Below, piece by piece: positions 24,094-33,005 of a stretch of 64,000 bases of DNA. Location of the stretch: the NCBI GenBank assembly GCA_002841395.1, contig PGZM01000001.1, forward strand, positions 186,001 through 250,000, read 5' to 3'. How positions within the stretch are numbered: position 1 is the first letter of the stretch; each line of letters starts with the position of its first letter. The translations under genes were made by a program, and so were the position numbers. Under the pieces are notes generated by a model. It had not been told where the DNA came from, made no database searches, and saw only the letters and a program-made list of their open reading frames with translations. The stretch comes from Firmicutes bacterium HGW-Firmicutes-9 (GTDB lineage Bacteria > Bacillota > Clostridia > Christensenellales > CAG-138).

Positions 24094-25059
24094 ATGAACT
24101 TGACAAAGGTTTGGCATCAGGAGGCGTTTCAAGGCACGCACCGTAAAAAAGGATATTTTGAGGGCTGGTATCTCAAGCTCATCGATCAAACGCGCACAGC
24201 GGTATTTGCGTTGATCCCCGGTGTTTCGATCGGAAAGACAAAAGAAGAGTCTCACGCGTTTGTCCAGCTGATCAACGCGGTCACGGGGAAGACGGAATAC
24301 TTCCGCTTTGCGTTTGATGCGTTCTCGGCGAATCATAAAAAGTTTGACGTACGCATCGGCGGCAATCATTTCTGGGACGGCGGAATAGACGTCGATCTGC
24401 AAAACGAAACGACGAGCCTGAAAGCCAACCTGCGTTTCGAAAATATCGAAAAGTACCCGACCTCGTTGCTGCATCCCGGCATCATGGGGCCGTTCTCGTT
24501 TGTACCGGGCATGGAGTGCTATCACGGCATCGTGAACATCCGGCATACGATTGTCGGAAGCATGACATACAACGGCGCGTTGCTCGAAATGACGGGCGGC
24601 GAAGGCTATATCGAAAAAGACTGGGGCAAATCGTTTCCTCAGGCGTGGCTCTGGATGCAGGCGAATCACTTTGCAAATCCGAATAGCTCGTTTATGTTCT
24701 CAATTGCGCGCATTCCGTGGCTCGGCACTTCGTTCACGGGATTGATCAGCTTTTTACGCACGGATCAAGGGTTCTTCCGGTTTGCGACCTATAACGGCAG
24801 CAAGGTGCGGAGCCTGAAGATGGAAGGGAATCAGATTAAAGCGACACTGAAAAGCTCGACGCACGTGCTCTCGTTTACGGCGAATTATGCGCGCGGCGGC
24901 ATACTCAAAGCGCCGAAAAACGGCATGATGCTGCGCGAGATTGAGGAAAGCATTACGGCGGAGATTTCGCTGGAACTATATGATCATCACGGGAACATGC
25001 TTTACCAGGACGCGAGTAATCGCGCGGGCATGGAGATCGCCGGACAGTTCGATTATTAA
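24094..25059 (+). CDS. Tocopherol-cyclase-family protein
   Basis: This 321-aa protein has the hallmarks of the tocopherol cyclase family. KGYFEGWYLKLID is near residues 19-31, GPFSFVPGMECYHGI near 130-145, and GYIEKDWGKSFPQAWLWMQANHF near 170-192. In plants and cyanobacteria these proteins cyclise phytylquinols to tocopherols. Homologues in heterotrophic Bacillota have no established substrate, and no prenylquinone pathway is visible here. There is no signal peptide. It probably shares a transcript with the upstream SDR. The family is clear; the function is unknown. Confidence 0.8.
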   Translation: MNLTKVWHQEAFQGTHRKKGYFEGWYLKLIDQTRTAVFALIPGVSIGKTKEESHAFVQLINAVTGKTEYFRFAFDAFSANHKKFDVRIGGNHFWDGGIDVDLQNETTSLKANLRFENIEKYPTSLLHPGIMGPFSFVPGMECYHGIVNIRHTIVGSMTYNGALLEMTGGEGYIEKDWGKSFPQAWLWMQANHFANPNSSFMFSIARIPWLGTSFTGLISFLRTDQGFFRFATYNGSKVRSLKMEGNQIKATLKSSTHVLSFTANYARGGILKAPKNGMMLREIEESITAEISLELYDHHGNMLYQDASNRAGMEIAGQFDY

Positions 25060-25132
25060 TACTTCGCGTCGAAGACGGATGGAAAAAGAAACAAAAAATT
25101 CATGTTGAACTCCTTTATATACCATGCAAATC

Positions 25133-25141
25133 TGTTAAAAT
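25133..25141 (+). promoter_or_regulatory. Extended -10 promoter of korAB
   Basis: TGTTAAAAT is an extended -10 element (TGn plus TAAAAT) with no clear -35. It lies about 50 nt before the korA ATG. Confidence 0.4.
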
Positions 25142-25191
25142 AGTAGTAGAAACCATTTTTACAAGAACATAGAGGAGGAAGGAACAGGCCG

Positions 25192-26862
25192 ATGTATAAT
25201 TTACTGATTGGCGGCGCCGCGGGTCAAGGCATTGAAACGACGGCGGCGATTTTGGAAAGACTGCTGAAGCGATCCGGCTATTTTGTGTTTACCGTAAGGG
25301 ACTTTATGTCCCGTGTGCGTGGCGGACACAATTTTTCTCTACTTCGTTTCGGCACAGAACCCATCCATTCACACAGCAACCGGCTCGACGGCATCATCGC
25401 GATGGACGACGAGACGATATTGCAGCACATCAGCCAGCTTAAGCCGGATGGGTTCATCCTCTGCGATAGCAAGCTGACGACGACGGATGCGCGTGCGATG
25501 AAGCTGGATATGGATGGCATGGCGAAGAAGCTTGGCAATCCGCGCGTTGCGGGATCCATCGCCATCGGCGTGATTTTGAAACTATTCGGTGAATCGCAGG
25601 ACGGGGCGGAGGATGTGTTCCGCGCGTTTGTGAAACAACCGCTGATCGAGATCAATCTCAAGGCGTTGCAGGAAGGCTATCAGTTTGTTGAGACGCGCTT
25701 TGAGCACCGCAAGGGATCGTACAAAGACTGGATGCTCATCTCCGGCAGCCATGCGGTTGCGCTCGGTGCGGCGGCGGCGGGACTGCGTTTCTATTCGGCT
25801 TATCCGATGTCGCCCTCTACGGCGATCATGGAGACCATCGCTTCGTTTGCGGATGATGCGGGCATCGTAGTCGAGCAGGCGGAGGACGAAATCGCCGCGA
25901 TCAACATGGCAATCGGCGCATCTTATGCAGGCGCAAGAGCCATGACCGGTACTTCCGGCGGCGGGTTTTCGCTGAAGGTGGAAGCGCTGGGACTTTCCGG
26001 CATGGCGGAGATTCCGCTTGTGGTGATCGACGTGCAGCGCCCCGGCCCCGTGACAGGTCTCCCGACGCGCACGGAGCAGAGCGACTTGAAGTTTGTCATC
26101 TCCGCGTCGCAGGGCGAGTTTCCGCGGCTGGTGATCGCGCTGCGAAATGCGGAGGACGCGTTCTATCAGACCATGCGCGCATTCCATCTGGCGGAGAAGT
26201 ACCAGATTCCGGTGATTCTGTTGAGTGATCAGTATATCGGCGATGCGACGGCTACCGTCGAGCCGTTTGATCCAGTGCGCGTACAGGTGATGCCTTCCGG
26301 AAATGCATATACCAGCGAAGAGGAGTACCTGCGCTACCGCTACACGGAAGACGGTGTCTCGCCGCGCTTGATTCCGGGCAAGTCCGAACATCTTGTATGC
26401 ATCGACAGCGACGAGCACGACGAGCGCGGGCACATCACCGAGTCCGCCGAGGTGCGCACAAAGATGGCCGACAAGCGCATGAAGAAACTTGAAGACTTGG
26501 AGCAGGAGCTACTGGAACCGGAATTCATCGGCGCAGACGATTTCGACACGCTGATCCTCGGCTGGGGCTCGACCTGGGGTCCGATCACCGAGGCGGTCGG
26601 CCTGCTCAATCAAAATGGCAAGAAGCGCTATGCGGCGCTCGTATTCGGGGATATCTACCCGCTGCCGCAGAAACTGCTGCGCGAAAAAGCAGCCGTTGCC
26701 AAGCGCTTGATCAACGTAGAACAAAACGCAACAGGACAGCTCGCGGGGTTGGTTCGTGAAGCAACAGGTATCACCTGCGACGGCAGCATCCTGAAATATG
26801 ACGGCAGACAGATCACCGCAGAGGAGATCCTCGAGCGCATGCAGAGGGAGGAAGAGAAATGA
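25192..26862 (+). CDS. korA: 2-oxoacid:ferredoxin oxidoreductase, fused gamma-alpha subunit
   Basis: This 556-aa subunit joins a gamma domain (1-170; LIGGAAGQGIETTAAIL, SRVRGGHNFSLLRF) to an alpha pyrimidine-binding domain (ISGSHAVALGAAAAGLRFYSAYPMSPSTAIME near 180-210). It ends with a transketolase-C-like domain (TLILGWGSTWGPITEAV). This is the KorA/VorB-type arrangement of enzymes that decarboxylate 2-oxoacids to acyl-CoA and reduce ferredoxin. AGGAGGAAGG precedes the ATG. It overlaps the beta-subunit gene by 4 nt. Whether 2-oxoglutarate, pyruvate or branched-chain oxoacids are used is not decided by sequence; 2-oxoglutarate is the usual call. Confidence 0.88.
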   Translation: MYNLLIGGAAGQGIETTAAILERLLKRSGYFVFTVRDFMSRVRGGHNFSLLRFGTEPIHSHSNRLDGIIAMDDETILQHISQLKPDGFILCDSKLTTTDARAMKLDMDGMAKKLGNPRVAGSIAIGVILKLFGESQDGAEDVFRAFVKQPLIEINLKALQEGYQFVETRFEHRKGSYKDWMLISGSHAVALGAAAAGLRFYSAYPMSPSTAIMETIASFADDAGIVVEQAEDEIAAINMAIGASYAGARAMTGTSGGGFSLKVEALGLSGMAEIPLVVIDVQRPGPVTGLPTRTEQSDLKFVISASQGEFPRLVIALRNAEDAFYQTMRAFHLAEKYQIPVILLSDQYIGDATATVEPFDPVRVQVMPSGNAYTSEEEYLRYRYTEDGVSPRLIPGKSEHLVCIDSDEHDERGHITESAEVRTKMADKRMKKLEDLEQELLEPEFIGADDFDTLILGWGSTWGPITEAVGLLNQNGKKRYAALVFGDIYPLPQKLLREKAAVAKRLINVEQNATGQLAGLVREATGITCDGSILKYDGRQITAEEILERMQREEEK

Positions 26863-27710
26863 GTACGGACACGTTTAGCACCTATGAAACAGCTTGGTGC
26901 CCGGGTTGCGGAAATTTCGCGATTCTGGACTGCCTGAAAAAAGCGCTGGAACAACTGGGTAAGAAACCTTCCGAGGTGCTGCTTGCGGCCGGCATCGGAC
27001 AGGCCGCGAAGACCCCGCAATACCTCAGCGCAAACGCGTTTTGCGGACTGCACGGGCGCTCTTTGCCCGCCGCGGTTGCGGCAAAGATCGCCAACGAATC
27101 GCTCACGGTGATCGTGAACACCGGAGACGGCGACTCCTACGGCGAAGGCGGGAACCACTTTCTACACAACATCCGCAGAAACGTTGACATCACGCATTTC
27201 GTGCATGACAACCAGATCTATGGCCTGACCAAAGGGCAAGCCTCCCCGACCTCCATCGAAGGGCTTGTCACCGGCGTTCAGACGGATGGAAACATCAACG
27301 AGCCGCTCAATCCGATGCTGGTCGCAATCGCTTGCGGCGCGGGATTTGTCGCGCGCGGATTCACCGGACGAAAAGAGCAGCTGATTTCGCTGATGAAACA
27401 GGCGATCGAGTACAAAGGCTACGCGCTGGTCGATATTTTGCAGCCCTGCATCAGCTTCAATAAGACGAACACATTCGGCTGGTACAACGAGCGCGTCTAT
27501 GAGCTGGAAGAATCCTACAACCCGCAGGATAAGATCGCCGCGATGACGAGAGCCATGGAGTTTGACGAGAAGATTCCACTCGGCGTACTCTATCGCGAGG
27601 AGAAATGCACCTATCACCAGAAGAACACGGTGCTAAAGACGGGCACGCCGCTGCTAGATCAAACGACAGACCCGGCCGTGATGAACCGCCTGATCGCGTC
27701 CTACATTTAA
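26859..27710 (+). CDS. korB: 2-oxoacid:ferredoxin oxidoreductase beta subunit
   Basis: This 283-aa subunit binds thiamine pyrophosphate and a 4Fe-4S cluster. WCPGCGNF (13-20) supplies cluster cysteines. NTGDGDSYGEGGNHFLHNIRR near 87-107 is the TPP/Mg motif, continued by VHDNQIYGLTKGQASPTS. The size matches two-subunit KorAB enzymes that lack a separate ferredoxin subunit. The start ATGA overlaps the korA stop, so equal expression is expected. A terminator follows at 27761-27803. Confidence 0.9.
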   Translation: MSTDTFSTYETAWCPGCGNFAILDCLKKALEQLGKKPSEVLLAAGIGQAAKTPQYLSANAFCGLHGRSLPAAVAAKIANESLTVIVNTGDGDSYGEGGNHFLHNIRRNVDITHFVHDNQIYGLTKGQASPTSIEGLVTGVQTDGNINEPLNPMLVAIACGAGFVARGFTGRKEQLISLMKQAIEYKGYALVDILQPCISFNKTNTFGWYNERVYELEESYNPQDKIAAMTRAMEFDEKIPLGVLYREEKCTYHQKNTVLKTGTPLLDQTTDPAVMNRLIASYI

Positions 27711-27760
27711 ACGGGATGTAATCGCAATTCCGCTGACACGGCTATAACAAACGAAAGAAG

Positions 27761-27803
27761 AACGCTGCAATGAAGAGCCGAAAACTCTGTTGCAGCGTTT
27801 TTT
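27761..27803 (+). terminator. Terminator between korB and the convergent response-regulator gene
   Basis: A perfect 10-bp stem AACGCTGCAA / TTGCAGCGTT with a 19-nt loop ends in a six-T run. It lies between convergent genes, though the minus-strand tail is less T-rich. Confidence 0.75.
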
Positions 27804-27832
27804 GTTGTTTGCTAGGAGTAATGTGAAATCGA

Positions 27833-28636
27833 TCAGGCTTCGCCCTTTTGCTGGCGGTACTCGTTCGGCGTAGTGCCGAAATACTTTTTAAATACGCTGA
27901 TAAAGTGCTTGTCCGAGGCGTATCCAGTTTGCTCGGCGACGGATTGAATCGTCATGCCGGGATTGCTTTTGAGCAGCAGCGCCGCCTGCATCATACGAAG
28001 TCTGGTCAGAAACTTTGTGTACGATTCACCCTTCTCTTCGTGAAACACACTGCTGAGATACGCGGGCGTGACGCCCAGCGCCTCTGCAACGTCAGTCTGC
28101 GTAATGGGTTCGGTGAAGTGCGTTGTGATATAGCGTGCCGCCCGTTCGGCAAGCTCGGTATGCTCCTTGTCGCTGTCGGTAAAACAGGTGGCGACAAACT
28201 GCGCGATGTTTTGCGGCGTGAGGTCGTCCGGCAGGGTCGCGGCCTTGCGACGCTGGGAGAGTGTTTTCTCCAGTCGTGCGAGCGTCTCGCGCAGCGCGTC
28301 GTCGTTGAGCGGTTTTAACAGATATTCCGCGACGCCGAAATGCAGCGCGGTCCTTGCGTACTCAAACTCGTCATAGCCGGTTAAAATGATGATAGGCAGC
28401 GTCTTGCCCATGCCCCGCACGCGCTCAATCAGCTGCAGCCCGTCCATGCCGGGCATGCGCAAGTCCGTAATCATCAGATCATACCGCTCGCGTTCAAACA
28501 GCGTGAGCGCAGCCAAGCCATCGTGCGCGGCTTCCGCCGCGACGAATGCCGGATGCAGGCGCGGCAGGCTCGCCGCGAGATATTCGCGCATGAGCGGTTC
28601 ATCTTCTACGATTAGAACGCGGTATTGGTTCGGCAT
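27833..28636 (-). CDS. YesN-type response regulator (REC plus AraC helix-turn-helix)
   Basis: This 267-aa regulator has an N-terminal receiver domain (VLIVEDEP, phospho-acceptor D58 in MITDLRMPGMDG, ILTGYDEFEYA, Lys in LLKPL). A C-terminal AraC-type DNA-binding domain follows (ITQTDVAEALGVTPAYLSSVF, then GMTIQSVAEQTGYASDKHFISVFKKYFGTTPNEYR). The ATG at 28636 has AAGGGA upstream. A longer frame to 29077 overlaps the kinase gene and is rejected. It lies 50 nt after its partner kinase gene and probably controls the divergent alpha-glucan importer operon at 30705. Confidence 0.9.
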   Translation of the reverse strand: MPNQYRVLIVEDEPLMREYLAASLPRLHPAFVAAEAAHDGLAALTLFERERYDLMITDLRMPGMDGLQLIERVRGMGKTLPIIILTGYDEFEYARTALHFGVAEYLLKPLNDDALRETLARLEKTLSQRRKAATLPDDLTPQNIAQFVATCFTDSDKEHTELAERAARYITTHFTEPITQTDVAEALGVTPAYLSSVFHEEKGESYTKFLTRLRMMQAALLLKSNPGMTIQSVAEQTGYASDKHFISVFKKYFGTTPNEYRQQKGEA

Positions 28637-28686
28637 GAACGTTCCCTTCCTGATTGGCTTGAGAATTCGTGATGATGGTTTGATCG

Positions 28687-30507
28687 TTATTGCTTCGTCG
28701 GTGGACAGAGCGGGCTTTGGCCGTCTGCTTTTTGCGGGATGCGGATGGTGACGCTTGTGCCGACGTCGCGCGTCGATGCAATCGAAATCGCTGTACGACT
28801 GCCGTATTTCAGCTTGAGCCGCTGGGCGATGTTGACGAGCCCCACGCTGCGTGTTTCCGCGTATTTGGGTGCGGCAGCGGGATCGGAAAGCGCGAGGAGA
28901 AGTTTTTCCAGCTGTTCCTGCTCCATGCCGATGCCGTTGTCGGAAACGCAGATGACGACGTGCTCGTCTTCTGCATAGACGCGAATCGATATATGGGACG
29001 ACCCGACGCGTGGCTCGCAACCGTGGATCAGGGCGTTTTCGACGATGGGTTGAATCGTGAGCGCAGGCAGATGACAATCCGAAAGCGCGGGGTCGAGCTC
29101 GACTTGATATGTCAGATCGTCATGCCGCCGTTCCTGCAGGCTCAGATAACATTCCGCAATCTTCAGCTCTGCGGAAAGAGAGATATCGCGATCGGTATTC
29201 ACCATGCCGCGCAGGAGAATCGAAAGCTCGTCGATGCTGGCAATCGCGTCGGTATATCGTTCGCTCTTGACGAGCAGGCTGACCGTACTGAGCGTGTTGA
29301 AGAGGAAATGCGGACGAATCTGGTTATAGAGCGCGTCATATTGCGCGATTTTTTGCAGATACTCCGCCTCATACTTCTCTTTTGTGAGCAGCGCGTCCCG
29401 CTCGATCATCTCCGAAATGCGCACCAACAGCTCGTTGAACGAGCGGTTGAGATAGGCGATCTCTTCCGCGCGGTGCTCGCTTGCGCGCACGCTGAGATCA
29501 CCACTCTGCGCCGTTCGCATCACGTCTACCGTGTTATTGATGGGTTTGATAAACGAGCGAACAAACAATACCGTTACAAAAAGGCCGACCAGCGCGCAGA
29601 CAAAGCCCAGCAGAATGGTAAACTGGCGCGCGGAAGCGACGTTTTGCATGAGGCTGGACTGCGCGTTGACCGCGATGACGGTCCAGTCGGTATACTGAAC
29701 GGGTTGCGTGTTGATGATGTATGTTTCTTTATCAAAGTGGATGCGTGTCGGGCTCTCGCCGCTGATCGCCGCGCGAAACGCCTCGCTTTGCGTCAGATCC
29801 GCGGGCAGCGTACTGCGCTGATAGATCACGCTGTTTGCGCTGTCGATGATCAATAGCGCGCTCTTATTGAGCAGCTGTACGTCGTCCAGTACATCCTGAA
29901 TTCCGCTGTAGTTCGCGTCTACGCGGATCACGCCCAGCGTGCGCGAAGAATCGGAAAGGCTTCTGAGCCGCTGCACCATTGAAAACACGGTCAGCGTATA
30001 GCCGTTGTTGGACTCCACATGCGCGGGGATAAACACGGTGCTTGCGGTGTCGAGTGCTTTTTGATACCAACTCTCCTGTTGATAATCGATCGAAAAATCG
30101 ATCGCATGCGCCGTGCGCGTACTATAATAGATCTCATCGGTGAGGATATAAACCCGCAGGATATCTTTGCGCGGGATGGTCATCACCTCGCGCAGATAGT
30201 TTTCGATTGCGCGGCGTTTTTCCAGCTGATCGGCTGCCGAATCTGGCGTTGTTGCAAGCAAACTCATGATTCGTTCGCTATAATAAGGAGACATGCAGAG
30301 CCGCGAAAGATCGTTGATGTAGTTGCCGGTGTTGAGCGAAATCTGTTCGATGAGCTGCTGCGTCTGCGTCGAGGTTTGTTCCAACAGGTCGTCGCTATAG
30401 CGCATGAAACCAATCGTGGACACCAGCACCACCGAGCCGAAGATCAGCAGCGAGATGACCGCGAGAAGTCGATTTTTCAGATGATACGTTTTTTTCACGG
30501 AAGACAT
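28687..30507 (-). CDS. YesM-type sensor histidine kinase
   Basis: This 606-aa membrane kinase has a helix at about 13-35, a large extracellular cache-like sensor, and a second helix near 285-305. A HAMP linker follows (KPINNTVDVMRTAQSGDLSVRASEH), then a LytS/YesM-type phospho-acceptor domain with His400 in QIRPHFLFNTL. The C-terminal HATPase domain has PIVENALIHG and DNGIGM. Such kinases sense extracellular sugars, sometimes through the binding protein. Its extended -10 promoter lies in the shared divergent region at 30535-30567. Confidence 0.9.
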   Translation of the reverse strand: MSSVKKTYHLKNRLLAVISLLIFGSVVLVSTIGFMRYSDDLLEQTSTQTQQLIEQISLNTGNYINDLSRLCMSPYYSERIMSLLATTPDSAADQLEKRRAIENYLREVMTIPRKDILRVYILTDEIYYSTRTAHAIDFSIDYQQESWYQKALDTASTVFIPAHVESNNGYTLTVFSMVQRLRSLSDSSRTLGVIRVDANYSGIQDVLDDVQLLNKSALLIIDSANSVIYQRSTLPADLTQSEAFRAAISGESPTRIHFDKETYIINTQPVQYTDWTVIAVNAQSSLMQNVASARQFTILLGFVCALVGLFVTVLFVRSFIKPINNTVDVMRTAQSGDLSVRASEHRAEEIAYLNRSFNELLVRISEMIERDALLTKEKYEAEYLQKIAQYDALYNQIRPHFLFNTLSTVSLLVKSERYTDAIASIDELSILLRGMVNTDRDISLSAELKIAECYLSLQERRHDDLTYQVELDPALSDCHLPALTIQPIVENALIHGCEPRVGSSHISIRVYAEDEHVVICVSDNGIGMEQEQLEKLLLALSDPAAAPKYAETRSVGLVNIAQRLKLKYGSRTAISIASTRDVGTSVTIRIPQKADGQSPLCPPTKQ

Positions 30508-30534
30508 GCTTTATGCAACACACCTTTCGAGATG

Positions 30535-30543
30535 AGTATAGCA
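30535..30543 (-). promoter_or_regulatory. Extended -10 of the YesMN operon
   Basis: On the minus strand TGCTATACT is an extended -10 (TGn plus TATACT), 28 nt upstream of the kinase ATG. Its -35 region coincides with the palindrome at 30552-30567. Confidence 0.45.
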
Positions 30544-30551
30544 TATTTCTC

Positions 30552-30567
30552 TTTCAGGCACCTGAAA
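30552..30567. promoter_or_regulatory. Palindromic operator candidate in the divergent kinase/importer region
   Basis: TTTCAGGCACCTGAAA has perfect 7-bp arms around CA. It covers the -35 region of the kinase promoter and stands about 38 bp upstream of the importer -35. Confidence 0.5.
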
Positions 30568-30604
30568 TCGAAAAAATCAGCACCCGAATCCGAAAAATGT
30601 GGAA

Positions 30605-30633
30605 TTTTCATTCCAAACCTGCCATGACATAAT
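30605..30633 (+). promoter_or_regulatory. Candidate promoter of the alpha-1,6-glucan operon
   Basis: TTTTCA (30605-30610), a 17-nt spacer and CATAAT (30628-30633) form a weak -35 with a good -10, as expected for an activated promoter. A small palindrome GGAAT-N4-ATTCC (30601-30614) overlaps the -35. Confidence 0.4.
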
Positions 30634-30704
30634 GACAACGAGGGGTGCGCTTGCACCTAACTTCTACAAGGCACATCTAAAATATCGAGGAGGAACAGTC
30701 AGTC

Positions 30705-32039
30705 ATGAAAAAGTGGATAGCAATGCTCTTACTCTCGCTGATGCTGGTAAGCACGCTTGCCGGATGCACACCCGCGGCAACAACGCCGGCAACGGAAGCA
30801 CCCGCGGCAGCCGAAGCCACCGAGCAGGCCGCGGCGACCGAAGCCCCGGCACAGGACGTGAACCTTTCTTTCTTCACCGGCAAAGTGGAGACCATCGATC
30901 TGCTGGATGAAATCATCGCAGCGTACAATGCCCAGTCCAACGGCATCACCGTTGAGCAGGAGTATCAGGCGGATGCGAGCAACATCATCAAGATCAAGTT
31001 TGCTTCGGACGCAGTGCCCGATGTCATGACCACCTACGAGCAGGAGTTCGTCGACCAGGGTAAATACCTTCCGCTGAACGACATGAGCCAGTGGTGGGAT
31101 CGCCTGATTCCTTCGATGAAGGAAAGCTGCACCGATTTGGCCAGCGGCAATCAATATCGTGTTTGCACCAACATGACCATGGCGGGCTTCTTCTATAACA
31201 AGCAGATGTTTGCGGATCTGGGCATCACGCCCGCAACCACGTGGGAAGGCTTTGTCGCCAACCTCGAAGCCATCAAGGCGGCCTATCCCGATGTTGACCC
31301 GTGGTTCATCTTCGGTGAAGCCTGGCATCTCGGCCACCTGATTGAGTTCTTCCCGCAGGGCTACATCAAGGCCAAGTACGGCGCAACCGCCGCGAAGCAG
31401 GCATTCTTGAGCAACGATTCGTCCATCCTCCAGTGGGGCAGCCCGGATGGCGCGATGGCAACGTTTGCCAAGAACCTCGTTGACCTGCAGCAGAAGGGCC
31501 TGATCAATGCGGACGTGCTGACCGCCACGAGCGATAACTGCATCGACGCGTTTGTCACCGGCAAAGCCGCCATGTTCTCCAACGGCATGTGGTGCCTCTC
31601 CGGCATTCTCGAAAAGAACCCCGACATGGCGGACAACATCGGCTTCGCGCCGTATCCCGCGATGATGGCGGACGGCGTACCGGTCGTGCTCGTTGCCGAA
31701 GATTCCGGCTACAGCATCTATGTGGATTCTCCCAACAAGGATGCCGCAGTTGACTTCCTCACCTACCTCTTCAGCGCAGAGAACATGAAGAAGTACTCCG
31801 AAGCCCTCGGTTCGCCGAGCGCATTCACGGACGTCACCGCCGACTGGGCGCCTGCAAGCGTTGTCTCCGGTGTGAGCGATGCGGTCAAGAGCGCGACGAA
31901 CATCGGCTTCACCAATGAAAAACCCGCCGGTTTCTCAGGCGACGACGCGGGCAGACTCGTTCAGGATCTGCTGGCCGGCACCTACACGCCGGAAGAGTTC
32001 GCCCTCGCGTATGAGGCGGCCTGGAACGCAGGATTCTAA
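30705..32039 (+). CDS. CUT1 oligosaccharide-binding lipoprotein (alpha-glucan locus)
   Basis: This 444-aa extracellular receptor has a lipoprotein signal ending in LAGC (Cys22) and a tether rich in Ala, Pro, Glu and Thr (about 23-52). The mature part is an SBP family-1 fold (SNIIKIKFASDAVPDVMTTYEQEF, GFFYNKQMFADLGITPATTWEGF, GKAAMFSNGMWCLSG). AGGAGGAACAG precedes the ATG. It heads an operon with two permeases, a GH66 and a GH13_31 gene, so the ligand is probably an isomalto-oligosaccharide. A hairpin follows the gene at 32067-32115. No ATPase is encoded; a shared MsmX-type ATPase is likely. Confidence 0.87.
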   Translation: MKKWIAMLLLSLMLVSTLAGCTPAATTPATEAPAAAEATEQAAATEAPAQDVNLSFFTGKVETIDLLDEIIAAYNAQSNGITVEQEYQADASNIIKIKFASDAVPDVMTTYEQEFVDQGKYLPLNDMSQWWDRLIPSMKESCTDLASGNQYRVCTNMTMAGFFYNKQMFADLGITPATTWEGFVANLEAIKAAYPDVDPWFIFGEAWHLGHLIEFFPQGYIKAKYGATAAKQAFLSNDSSILQWGSPDGAMATFAKNLVDLQQKGLINADVLTATSDNCIDAFVTGKAAMFSNGMWCLSGILEKNPDMADNIGFAPYPAMMADGVPVVLVAEDSGYSIYVDSPNKDAAVDFLTYLFSAENMKKYSEALGSPSAFTDVTADWAPASVVSGVSDAVKSATNIGFTNEKPAGFSGDDAGRLVQDLLAGTYTPEEFALAYEAAWNAGF

Positions 32040-32066
32040 GTTAACCAAACTTTTCACACACGATTC

Positions 32067-32115
32067 AACCAACGGTGGCGGCTTTCCGGAACATCGGCAG
32101 GCCGCCTCCGTGGTT
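32067..32115 (+). other. Intra-operon RNA hairpin after the CUT1 binding-protein gene
   Basis: AACCAACGGTGGCGGC (32067-32082) pairs with a segment ending in CCGCCTCCGTGGTT (to 32115), with one bulged A and one mismatch. It starts 28 nt after the stop and ends 14 nt before the permease ATG. No T-run follows. Confidence 0.55.
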
Positions 32116-32129
32116 ATACGGGGTATCGC

Positions 32130-32993
32130 ATGCGACACAAACGGATTTCCTGGGCGCAGTTTCTGTCCTTGCCTGCGCTGATGCTCTACGGCATGTTCTT
32201 TGTCTATCCGCTTTTGCGCGGCATCGGCATGAGCGTGACGGACTGGGACGGCATGGGCGAAGCCACGTTTGTCGGGCTTCAAAACTTCATCGATTTTTTC
32301 CATGATGCGCGTGCGATGCACGACATCAAGACGACGCTGATCTTCGCGCTGGGCAGCGCGGTGCTGCTCAACGTGGTGGGTTTGTGCTACGCGTTGCTGA
32401 TGAACAGCGACTTTCGCGGCAAGAGCATTGCGCGCGTCGTCATCTATCTTCCCGCCATCATCAGCCCGCTGATCATGGGCTACATCTGGTTCTTTCTGCT
32501 GCAGCCGGGGCGTGGATTTCTGCACTATGCGTTTGCGCAGCTTGGAATGACCGATATCATCGGCAGCTGGATGAGCTCCTATCCTTCCGCGCTGTTGGTG
32601 CTGGTTCTGGTCAACGTTTGGCAGTTTTCGGGCATGACGATGATCATCTATCTCGCGGGATTGCAATCTATCCCTTCCGAGATATCGGAGGCCGCGCTGA
32701 TCGACGGCGCGAGCAACTGGCAGCGGTTCTGGCGCGTCAGCGTGCCGATGCTGATGCCCGCCATCCGCATCAATGTGGTGACGAATATCATCGGCTCGCT
32801 GTCCGTGTTCGACGTGATCATGTCGCTCACCGAAGGCGGCCCGGGATATGCGACCGAGAGCCTTTCGATCTATATCATGCGCATGTGTTACGGGAGCAGA
32901 ACGGGCTACTCGACAGCCGTGGCAATGATTCTCTTCTTCATTATCCTCATTCCCGTGTTGGTCTCGATGCGCTTTACGCGCCAGAAGAGCTAG
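32130..32993 (+). CDS. CUT1 sugar ABC permease (MalF/MsmF type)
   Basis: This 287-aa membrane protein has six predicted helices. Its EAA loop is EISEAALIDGASNWQRFWRV near residue 186. QFLSLPALMLYGMFFVYPLLRGIGMSVTDWDG is split between the first helix and its outer loop, as in other MalF-type permeases. The ribosome site is weak (ACGGGG). It may depend on the preceding hairpin context for its lower expression. It pairs with the permease at 33006. Confidence 0.88.
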   Translation: MRHKRISWAQFLSLPALMLYGMFFVYPLLRGIGMSVTDWDGMGEATFVGLQNFIDFFHDARAMHDIKTTLIFALGSAVLLNVVGLCYALLMNSDFRGKSIARVVIYLPAIISPLIMGYIWFFLLQPGRGFLHYAFAQLGMTDIIGSWMSSYPSALLVLVLVNVWQFSGMTMIIYLAGLQSIPSEISEAALIDGASNWQRFWRVSVPMLMPAIRINVVTNIIGSLSVFDVIMSLTEGGPGYATESLSIYIMRMCYGSRTGYSTAVAMILFFIILIPVLVSMRFTRQKS

Positions 32994-33005
32994 GAGGTGC
33001 TTGCC

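Noticed and set aside
23233..24669. 478-residue antisense frame across the SDR and tocopherol-cyclase-like genes
   Set aside because: Crosses two supported genes; composition artefact.
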